DNA from: Mastigamoeba balamuthi
Taxonomy: Eukaryota; Evosea; Mastigamoebida; Mastigamoebidae
Length of the DNA stretch: 20,065 nt
Assembly (NCBI GenBank): GCA_902651635.1
Contig: CACRSC010000138.1
Location: forward strand, 27,501 to 47,565
Reading direction: 5' to 3'
Shown here one piece after another: positions 7,975 to 15,485 of this stretch (positions are counted from its first letter, which is position 1; each line of letters opens with the position of its first letter). Position numbers and translations under genes: made by a program. Below the pieces are notes generated by a model that saw only the letters and a program-made list of their open reading frames with translations, made no database searches and was not told the origin of the DNA.

Positions 7975-9794
7975 CTAGGGCTGTTTGTCAGACACGAGCA
8001 CCTCGGAGACAACCGTCTGGGGCTTTCTTCTCATGCGCTCGGGGCTCCTGTTGGGCACGGGCGACGGCGGCTTGTGCCCCTGCGACTGCGACAGCGTGGG
8101 GGTGCCCTGGGCCTGCTGCGCCCCCGCCTGCTCCGCCGCCGCCTTGGCCTTGGGGGCGCGCTGCCCCGGGCCCGCCGCCTGCTGCTGCAGCGCCAGCTTG
8201 CTCGCGCTCCCCGACAGCGCCGATCCCAGCCTCGCTGCCGGCGGCACCTGCAGCCCCGAGCGCAGCGCCACGGCGCCGCCCATGCTCCCCGACCGGGGCC
8301 GCGTGCCCAGCGAGGCGTTGTGCAGCACGTGCAGCTGCGACTGCGTCGGGGCGAGCGCCGAGGGCCCCCCGCCGCCGCCCAGGGGCGCGAGGCCGCTACT
8401 GCGGGCGCCCAGGTCCTGCATGACGCGCAGCAGGCCCAGCTCGGCGGCGGCCCCCGTGGGGTCGGGCGTCGACGAGCGGAGGATGAGCTCCGGGGGCAGC
8501 GGCGTGGCGGCCGAGCACGGGGGGCTGGCGCTGTAGCCCAGCTGGGGGCCCAGCGTCATGGGCGACACGGCGCGCTCGGGCAGCGGCACCGCCAGGTCGT
8601 CGTCGAGCGGCAGGCTCGCCGAGAGCACGATGCGCGTGGCCACGACGGGCGAGGGCGTCAGGGGCTGCGCCGAGCGGGCCGCGTGCACGAGGGGGCCCTG
8701 CGGGGGGCTCGCGCAGAGCAGCCCCGGGGCCCACTCGCGGGGGCTCGTCCGCGGGCTGTCGCTGCAGCACAGCGGCCCCACGCCCCGCCACGCCACGGGC
8801 GAGGGCGCCTGCGGGGCGACCCCCAGGGGCCCCACGGACACGGACGAGCGCAGGCCCTGCGGGGCCAGCAGCGGGGCGCCGGGCTCGGGGCATCGGAGCA
8901 GCGAGCACTCGGGCGAGTCGGCCGAGGGCCCCAGCGCAAACGAGCCCGCGAGGGCCCCGCCCACGGTGGCGCCGGCGGGGTGCGTGCCCGGGGGCATGAA
9001 GACGGGGCTCGACATGGGGCTGGGGCTGGCCGAGGGGTCGCTGGCGCTGCCGCTGGAGCTGCCAGGGGTCCCGGTGCCCAGCCTGCTCCCCCGGTGGCGG
9101 CGTGTGTGAGGCACAGCGGAGAGAGGGAGGGAGGGAGGGAGGGGCGCAGCGCACGCGATGGTGGGGGAGGAGCTGCCGGAGCTGCCGCCGAGGCCAGGGA
9201 GGACGAGCCGGGAGAGCCTGCGGAGGGGAGGACGGAGAGGTGCAGAGGGCGTGGATCGTGAGGGGCCCGAAGTGGGAGCATTTCCAGAAAGAGGAGCGGA
9301 GCAGCCGCGGCGAATGGACCACAAAGACGCAGAGAAGCCGCAGAAGAGCGGGGGAACGCTCGCGAGGCCCCACCGGACCGGGCCCCGCGCGATTGCCCCA
9401 AACTGGCACGGCGAGCGGGGCGGTGCGCGCACCGCAGCGAAGGGAGCGTCCTGTCGGGGGCCAGGGCCGCAGCTGCAGCGCCCTCTGCGAGGCACGCACG
9501 CGAGGGCCGCCGCGAGCGCCCAGGCGACACTGCGGCCGCAGACGCAGACGCAGACGCAGACGAGGACGCAGAGGACGAGGAGGAGGACGAGGGCGACGAC
9601 AGGGAGGCGCACTCGAGGACGCCCTGGTGAATGCTCGTGGCGCTGGCGAGGGCTAGGCGGACGAGGGAGGGGCGCTCGCGGCAGACCTGGAGGATGCAGT
9701 GGAGGGCCTCCTCCAGGCGCCGCCACGACGCTGGCGCATCGCACGAGGCCTCCCCCGACACCGCTGCCGCTGCTGCCGCTGCTGCTGCGCTCAT
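7975..9794 (-). CDS. Ser/Pro/Ala-rich protein of unknown function, three exons
   Basis: The last exon, 9082-7975, is certain: a long frame with almost all codons ending in G or C, ending at the stop at 7975. Exon 2 is 9217-9155 (63 bases, donor GTGCGC, acceptor CCTCCGCAG). Exon 1 starts at ATG 9794 (an Ala run follows the start) and ends at 9613 (donor GTGCGC, 450-residue protein) or 9433 (donor GTGCGC, 510 residues). Both options join in frame. After the Ala run, exon 1 predicts an amphipathic helical segment (WRRLEEALHCILQVCRER). The rest is low complexity with many Ser-Pro and Thr-Pro pairs (SPSPMSSP), a Gln/Ala-rich stretch and a basic C terminus (RSPERMRRKPQ). That pattern suits a disordered phosphoprotein regulated by proline-directed kinases, which is inference. 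I do not recognise the family. The gene lies 316 bases downstream of, and in the same direction as, the KHDC4 homologue. Confidence 0.7.
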
Positions 9795-10110
9795 GGGGGG
9801 CCCGAGTGCAGAGAGAGTGCAGGGGGCAGAGACGGGGCACTGCCGAGGATGGTTACTACTCTGCCCCAGACGGGGGATCTGCCCTGCGTCCATTTTTAGT
9901 ATCGGCCTCTGCCTAACTCTCCTCGCTCCGCCGGTGGCTCCGCACCCCCCGCTACTTGCTTGCCAAACGAGCCTTGCACTGCTGCACCTGATGGGCGGCT
10001 GCTCTTGCTTCTGCCCTCTGCCTTGTTTCTTTTTCCGTCCAGCTCACCGCCCGCAGCCTGCAGCCCACTGCTCTGCTCTGCTCTGCTGCGGCTGCGGCTG
10101 CTCTGTGCTC
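9795..10110. promoter_or_regulatory. Intergenic region: KHDC4 3' end and Ser/Pro-rich gene promoter
   Basis: These 316 bases separate the KHDC4 homologue stop (10111-10113) from the next minus-strand ATG (9794). They must hold the 3' end of one and the 5' leader of the other. On the minus strand there is no TATA box or AATAAA that I can point to. Pyrimidine-rich plus-strand runs are the main feature. Confidence 0.35.
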
Positions 10111-11335
10111 TCAGTGCGACGGCTCCTCTGTGCGCCTCTGCTTCTGCGGCGGCTCCGCACCCGGTGGCCCCTCCGCGCCCGGAGGGCCCTCGGTGACAGC
10201 AGCGGCGTCCTTCTTCTCCGAGGCAGGGGCAGCGGCAGCGGCACCAGCGGGAGTGGCCTGGGGGACAGCGCCCGCGGCCATCATGTACTGCTGGTACCAC
10301 GCAGCCTGCGCGGCCTGCTCTCTTGCCCGTCAGCCACCAAGAGAGAGGGAGGGAGAAGGGGGACGTGCCTGCATGGCGGCCATGGCGGCGGGGTCCGGGG
10401 GGTAGGGGCACATGGGCATGGGCGGGTAGCCGTAGGGCATCCCGTAGGGCGGCGCGTAGGGCATGGGGGGCATCCCGGGCATCCCAGGCATCATGCCGGG
10501 CATCATCGGCGGCATCGCATAGGGCATCGGCGGCGTCCCCCTCGGCGGCGACTGCGACGCCTTGGCTGCGGCTGGAGAGCCCTGGCCCTGGCCCTGCCCC
10601 GCCCTCTGCTGCTGCCTGCACAGACGCTCTCAGCAACGCGCAGAGCGTAAAATAAGAGAGCAGGAGCACTCTGCCACGCACACGGGGGCGCCCTGGGCAG
10701 CCGCAGGGGGCTGGGCAGCTGCCACCTGGGCAGGTGCCGCTGCAGCGGGAGCAGGAGGAGGCGGCGGCCTGGCCTTCCTGCAAAAGGGTCAGAGACGGAG
10801 GGGCGAGGCGGGCTGCAGGACGGCGGATGCCCTCCAGCATCTTGCAGTAGCAGCAGCGCCAAGGGCTGTGCCGCTGCCGCTGCTGTTGCTGCTGCTGAAG
10901 GGAGTGGCGCCCACACCTGGCAGGGCCAATGAAAGCAAGGGAGGGGCGGGGAGCAACAAGGGGGGGGGAGGGGAGGAGGAGGAGGGGGCCCTCCCGGAGC
11001 GTAGCAGAGCGCGGGGGAGGCACGGGGCACGCACATGAACTTGTCGTACTCGTCCCTGACGTGCTGGAGGAGGCTCTCGGCGAGGCCCTTGGCGGCGTCG
11101 AGGGCCTCGCGGGAGGGGGCCTGGACGAGGAGGAAGAGGGGCTCGGGGGCCTCGTGGGAGGTGCCGGGCTCGAGGACGCCCGAGCCGCGGCCCCTGACGA
11201 GGACGGTGGCGCCCGTCTCGGTGGCGATGTGCTTGAGGAAGGAGCCCCGGGGCCCGATGATCTGCTGGGCCGCGTTGAAGTCGGCGTGGGGGCTCTCGAG
11301 GCCCAGGGGCACCTTGGCGCTGTGCTGCTGCTCCG

Positions 11336-11367
<32 letters not shown>

Positions 11368-12294
11368 AGCTGCGGCTGCGGGGCGCCCTGCTGGGGCAGC
11401 GGGGGGGCGACGCCCATGATGGAGTAGACGCGAGCGGCGGCGAGCTCGATCTGCTCGGGGGTCTCTGCGGTGATGCGGATGTAGAGGGGGGGCTCTGCCT
11501 CCGAGGGCCCCGCTGCGTGGGAGCCAGGCGCCCTGTACCTGCCCCGGGCGCAGAGGGTGGCGCCCGTCTGGCGGAAGATCTGAGAGGGCAGCGGGGAGTC
11601 AGGGGGTTCAGAGGGGGCAGAGGGCAGAGGGGGCAGAGGGAGAGTGCCTCGTCGTGGGTGGTGCCCTTGGTGAGCACAAAGCGTATGTCGGCCCTGCACT
11701 CGTTGATGGTGATGTCGCGCACCTCCTCCTCGTCGCCCCGGGTCCGCCGCTCCTGCAGCTGCGGCTGGCCCCCGTGCCCCCCGTGTCCTCCGTGCTGCTG
11801 CTGCTGCTGCTGCTGGAGGGGCCCCTGCGACAGCTGCGCCGGCCGTGTTGTGTGTTGTGTGTTGTGTGTTGTGTGTTGCGTGTGGAGCGCTGCGTCAGTT
11901 GCCCTGCTGCTGCTGCTGCTGCTGGTGGTGGGGGAGGAGCTGGAGCGCACGCGTCTGGCGGCCTCAGCGGCAGCGGCGACGGCGGCCTGTGCAGCGGCAG
12001 CAGCGGCGGCGTGGGAGGCGGGAGCCGCGGCGCGCTGCTGGGCGATGAGGGCGGCCGCGATGGCCGACACCTCTGCGGCGCTCTGGGGCACCCGGCTCCC
12101 GCTGGCTGCGGGGGGCGACTCCAGGCGCTGCAGCTGCTGTGCGGCCAGGGCGGGGTCGCCCGGCACGTCCCACTTTCTCCTGCGCGTGCGCCGCGTGCGC
12201 CGTGTGCGTCACCCGTGAGAGGCGTCAGAGGGGACAGAGGGCCCCGGGGCCACCCCCCGCGCTGCTGCGCTGCGCACTTCCTGCCTGCCGACAT
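10111..12294 (-). CDS. KHDC4: KHDC4/BLOM7-like KH-domain RNA-binding protein, six exons
   Basis: Exons (minus): 12294-12278, 12179-11648, 11579-11035, 10777-10682, 10615-10369 and 10314-10111. They join in frame to 546 residues. The start reads MSAGRK and splices into RKWDVPG, matching the MSAG...SKWD start of animal KHDC4. KH1 (about 160-240) carries LTKGTTHDE joined to IFRQTGATLCARGRY. After a 10-Gln run (about 255-264), KH2 (about 274-363) has LGLE, GPRGSF, ETGATVLVRGRGSG, EPLF and LLQHVRDEYDKF, each with a clear counterpart in KHDC4. A Pro/Met/Tyr-rich region (PPMPYAMPPMMPGMMPG) and a C-terminal QKQRRTEEPSH follow. The animal protein is a nuclear RNA-binding factor linked to pre-mRNA splicing. 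Two introns (11647-11580 and 10368-10315) begin with GC, not GT, and no GT site restores the frame. A 117-base in-frame part of exon 2 (a Ser-rich stretch plus a CACAA repeat) could also be an unrecognised GTGCGC...CAG intron. Confidence 0.88.
11340..11372 (-). repeat. CAG/CTG run encoding polyglutamine
   Basis: A CTG run on the plus strand (CAG on the minus strand) encodes about ten Gln between the two KH domains. Shorter CAG runs encode Gln in exon 2 of the same gene (about 11798-11815) and at the N terminus of the HXXEE protein (about 13349-13371). Confidence 0.9.
11847..11888 (-). repeat. CACAA microsatellite inside the KHDC4-like gene
   Basis: Repeats of GTGTTGT on the plus strand (ACAACAC on the minus strand) translate as His/Thr/Gln (TQHTTHNTQHTT) if coding. 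The repeat sits just before a good acceptor (GGCGCAG) and downstream of a GTGCGC donor, so it may be intronic rather than coding. Confidence 0.8.
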
Positions 12295-12496
12295 CGACGC
12301 TCGCCCCTCGTGCGTCCTTCTGCTGTGGCTGCTGTGGCTGCTGTGGGAGACGGCGGAGAGAGCGACACACAGGCCGAGGCCCCGCCACGTGCAAAAGACA
12401 AGGCAAGGCGCCCCCTTGGTATCTTGCTCTAAATCTTCCCTAAATATCTCCTCTGCGCTCTGTTCTCGCGAGGGTCCCGCGCCCAGCGGCCAGCGC

Positions 12497-13374
12497 TCAG
12501 GGGGCCGCGTGGGACCCTGGGGGGAGGTAGCGGGCGTAGTAGCCGGGGGAGGGGAAGGGGAAGGGAGATGCGGGGGAGCGGAGGAGGCGCTCGGGGAGGA
12601 GGATGGCGGAGGCGAGCATGGCGGCGAGGAGGGCGAGGCCGAGAGCCCACTGCGCGGGGCCCAGGGAGGCCCCCGAGGCCCCCGAGGACCCCAGGGCCCA
12701 GGCGCCCAGGAGCACCCCCGCGGGCAGGAAGCCCCCGTAGGCGGTGGCGCTGCCCGGCCCGTAGAGGGAGCGCTTGCCCCGGGGGCGCAGGCGGCGGCGC
12801 ATGGCGGCCCCCAGGGCCGTGTGGACGCACACCTCGAGGGCGCAGAGGCCCAGCAGCGCCACCGCCGCTGCCCCGCCCCCCCACACGCTCAGCGCAGCCC
12901 CCTCGGCCACCCCCACCACGTTGGTCACCGCGTCGCTCAGCCGGTTCATCGGGTACCTGGACATAGGATAGGATATAGCCCCCCAGTGAGCAGTGGTGAT
13001 CGCTGAGTGCCAGCAGTGCTAGCAGCGAGGGCTGTGGACCTGTCGGGGCGCGCAGAGCCCTGGCAGACGTTGTACTGGTAGTGGAAGCCGGCGGGCCAGA
13101 CCCACTCCTCCAGGACGTGCAGGGGCAGCACGAGGGTCGCCAGGGCCACCAGCCGCGACGCCGTCGTGAAGCGCTCCCACCACAGCACGTGCAGGGCGGC
13201 CAGCGCGAGCCCCTCGGCCCACAGCACCCACAGCCACGGGGGCACTGCGCCCTCGGTCAGCCACTGCAGCCACCGCAGCCACCGCCCCCTCCCCTCCGCC
13301 CGAGGGGCCCCTGCCCTCCTCCTCCTCCTGCTGCCCTTCTCCTGCTCCTGCTGCTGCTGCTGCTGCTGCTGCAT
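12497..13374 (-). CDS. HXXEE-domain integral membrane protein, two exons
   Basis: Exon 1 (13374-13040) and exon 2 (12956-12497) join in frame through an 83-base intron (GTCCAC...GTCCAG) to give 264 residues. After a Gln-rich and Arg-rich N terminus, residues 86-90 read H-V-L-E-E within LPLHVLEEWVWPAGFHYQYN. This is the H-x-x-E-E signature of the HXXEE family, followed by the usual Pro-x-Gly-Phe. The splice restores R-YPMNRLSDAVTN, which looks like a conserved loop. Hydrophobic segments before and after, about five or six in all, place it in a membrane. HXXEE proteins are widespread in bacteria and some fungi and lack a known function; a metal site made by the His and Glu residues is often suggested by the motif. 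It lies 202 bases downstream of nothing but spacer before the KHDC4-like start, on the same strand. ATG 13374 was chosen as the only nearby in-frame ATG. Confidence 0.78.
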
Positions 13375-13442
13375 GCGCTCCTGCGTGCGTGCTCGCTCTG
13401 GGAGGCTGTGTGAGTAGCGAGCGTGCTATGCGCGTGGTGCGC

Positions 13443-13449
13443 GACGTCA
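13443..13449. promoter_or_regulatory. CRE-like GACGTCA upstream of the HXXEE gene
   Basis: GACGTCA (7 of 8 bases of the bZIP palindrome) lies about 70 bases before the HXXEE gene ATG. It is a possible promoter element; distance and match are the only evidence. Confidence 0.25.
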
Positions 13450-13499
13450 GCAGCAGGTCGGGTGAGTGGCAGTGCGAGATCGCGGAACATCGGGGCACG

Positions 13500-14505
13500 C
13501 CGATAGCCCGTGGACAATGTGGACAAGTGCACCTTCCCCCTGTGGCACCGCAGCAGCATTCTCGTCGGTGCAGCACGTTCCTCTGCTGGGCGCAGCCAGC
13601 AGCCGGGGTGGCCGGGTGGCTCGCGGAGAGCGGGAGAGAGGGCTGGCCCTGGCCGCTGGGCCACGCAGGAGCGGGGATCCTGCATCAGTGACGTGGCCCC
13701 AGTGCGACGCGCAGCGGGCGGAGCAGCGAGGCCGCGGAACGGGCAGCGGGGGCTGCTGGCCGACAGGGCCACCTGGTGCCCGTGGCCCGCTCGAGGTCCT
13801 GGAGCTCGACGTCGTGCGGTGGCTGGGGCGCCGCCGACCCGAGGGCTCGAGGACGCCCCCGAGGTCGTGCCAGGGGCGCCAACGGGCCCCGACAGGCCTA
13901 CAGGCCCTTGCCGTCGAGCAGCCAGCGACAGGGGCGTCGGCGTCGTGCGGGAGCTCCCCCACCCCGCTCAGGGCTCCTGGGCAGCTGCCCCATCCTCGAC
14001 AGCAAGAGCGCCCCCCAGTGGCGGTGAGCAGCAGCAGGCAGCAGGAACGACCGGTGGCCCAGCTGATGGGGGCAGAGGCGGCGCGGAGGAGGTCTTGGAG
14101 CTGACGGGGCGCCTCCAGCGGGGGCTGGGGCCCACCTGCACCAGGCGGCCAGGCGGCGAGGTGGAGAGGTGGAGAGGTGGAGAGGTGCCCCCCAGTTCCG
14201 ACTACTTGAACGGGCGCGGGGCCGCCACCGCCAACGCCCCCAACAAGACAGCGGTGCTCGGGGAGGGGCGCACGAGGCCCCGCGGCTGCCGCGCCCAGCG
14301 TGGTGCCGGGCAGGCGGCGTGCGGGGCTGCGGGGCTGCGGGCGCTGCTGTGCGGCCGATGCTGGGGGAGGCGCTGCCTCGCCACCCTGCACGCCCAGCGC
14401 CCCGCCAAGCGGCAGCACGTCTACCCTACGACCCCGCCGCCCGCTACGCTGTCCCCTGCCGGCCCAGGCGCCTCCTGGGCGCTGAGCACAGCCTCTGCGG
14501 TGAGC
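13500..14505 (+). CDS. Unresolved coding-like region, probably a split plus-strand gene
   Basis: Several short stretches have strongly G/C third positions and natural-looking peptides, but they lie in different plus frames, as expected for exons. Examples are DNVDKCTFPLWHRSSILV at about 13510, LEVLELDVVRWLG at about 13790, GLLGSCPILDSKSAPQW at about 13970 (followed by donor GTGAGC), and SSDYLNGRGAATANAPNK at about 14195, continuing to a GTGAGC donor at about 14503. For the last stretch the opposite strand gives poor codon bias, supporting plus. For others (for example near 13990 and 14080) the minus strand reads equally well, so strand is not certain throughout. I could not build a continuous model and recognise no family. 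Confidence 0.3.
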
Positions 14506-15361
14506 CCTCGAGGGCGTGCCCCTCCTCCCCACCGCAACTGGAAAAGTCGCATCAGCCGCCGCCGCCGCTGACGTGTCCGCCTGCTGCCCAAGAGCGTGCA
14601 GCGCCGTGGCTGCCGCTGCCGCTGCGACTGCAGAGAGCGAGGGCGGAGCACACGAGGGCGGAGAGCAGTGTGGAGGGGCAGCAGGGGCCCGGGAGCCTGG
14701 CGCAGCCGAGGGCGGTGCAGACGAGTCGCCCCGCAGGCCGTGTGGCGGGCACACGCGAGCACCACCCACAGCAGCCGCAGGCAGGGAGGACCCGCTGCAG
14801 GGCAGGCGGCGCCCTGGTGTGCGGAGCGGTGGGGAGCGGCTGGCACAGGGGCCGCAGCGGTGGGGCTGGGTGCGCTGTGTGTCTTTTCCAAAAGAGCGTC
14901 GCAGAGGGAGAGAGGGGGTGCACAGCACAGCACAGAGGGCTCCTGGGGCTGCAGCGGCTCCTGTAGGGGCGAAATGAAACCAGCAGCCCCTGAGCCCCGC
15001 TGCACCTCTGCATTTTCCCTGCACCACCACGGCGCATCCAGCGGCCCCTGCAACGAACTCTTGTGCCAACGGCCTCTGGGGTACCCCCGCTGCCCCGCTG
15101 CCGCTGCTGCCGCTGCTGCTACCCCCCACCCCCCCGCAGCGGTGCCTCTGGCCAGCGGCCCCCTCCCCCAGCGGGGCCACAGCCCCCCAGGGCAGGGCAG
15201 AGGGCAGGGGGCAGCGGGGCAGAGGAGAGCGGGGGCACCAGGGAAAAGCAGCGGGGCGTCAGCAGATGACGTGTGGCGGCCCCGTCAAAGGCGTCTGCCC
15301 CGGTGCTGCTTTTTCTCTCAGTCGTTCACTTTGCTTTTGTTTTTGAACCGGTGGGACTGCA
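14506..15361. other. GC-rich spacer upstream of the amylase gene
   Basis: The stretch contains low-complexity CTG, CCCC and GGGG-rich sequence with open frames on both strands that lack consistent codon bias. TGACGTGT at 15267-15274 is a CRE-like half site about 215 bases before the amylase ATG. A pyrimidine tract ending in TTTTTCTCTCAG at about 15320 could be the acceptor of an intron in the amylase 5' leader. Confidence 0.3.
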
Positions 15362-15485
15362 GTGCACCACAGCACAACAGCCACAGAAGCAACAACAACA
15401 GCAACAACAAGCACAACAACAACAACAACAACCACCACCACAACAGCGGCCACCACACACCAGCCAGCGACAAGCGACAGCGACC
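15362..15485 (+). promoter_or_regulatory. CAA/CAC-repeat leader before the amylase ATG
   Basis: About 100 bases of almost G- and T-free sequence built on CAACAACAA and CACCACCAC words precede ATG 15486. Its frame is continuous with the amylase (it would read polyglutamine), but there is no upstream ATG, so it is most simply an unstructured 5' leader. CAA-repeat leaders are known to aid ribosome loading in some viral and plant mRNAs; whether this one does is untested. Confidence 0.5.

Noticed and set aside
8074-9261. 395-codon Arg/Gly-rich plus-strand frame
   Set aside because: It is the antisense shadow of the Ser/Pro-rich gene; its codon thirds lack the G/C bias and the peptide is Arg/Gly/Ala filler.
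9896-12166. Single 756-codon minus frame through the KHDC4 region
   Set aside because: It follows KH1 only up to 11648 and then reads introns and wrong frames; the spliced model explains the homology instead.
13447-15180. 577-codon minus frame
   Set aside because: Codon bias is inconsistent along it, and parts are better explained as plus-strand exons; no domain is seen.
15273-15485. Upstream in-frame extension of the amylase reading through polyglutamine
   Set aside because: There is no ATG, and the ATG at 15486 starts a clean signal peptide.
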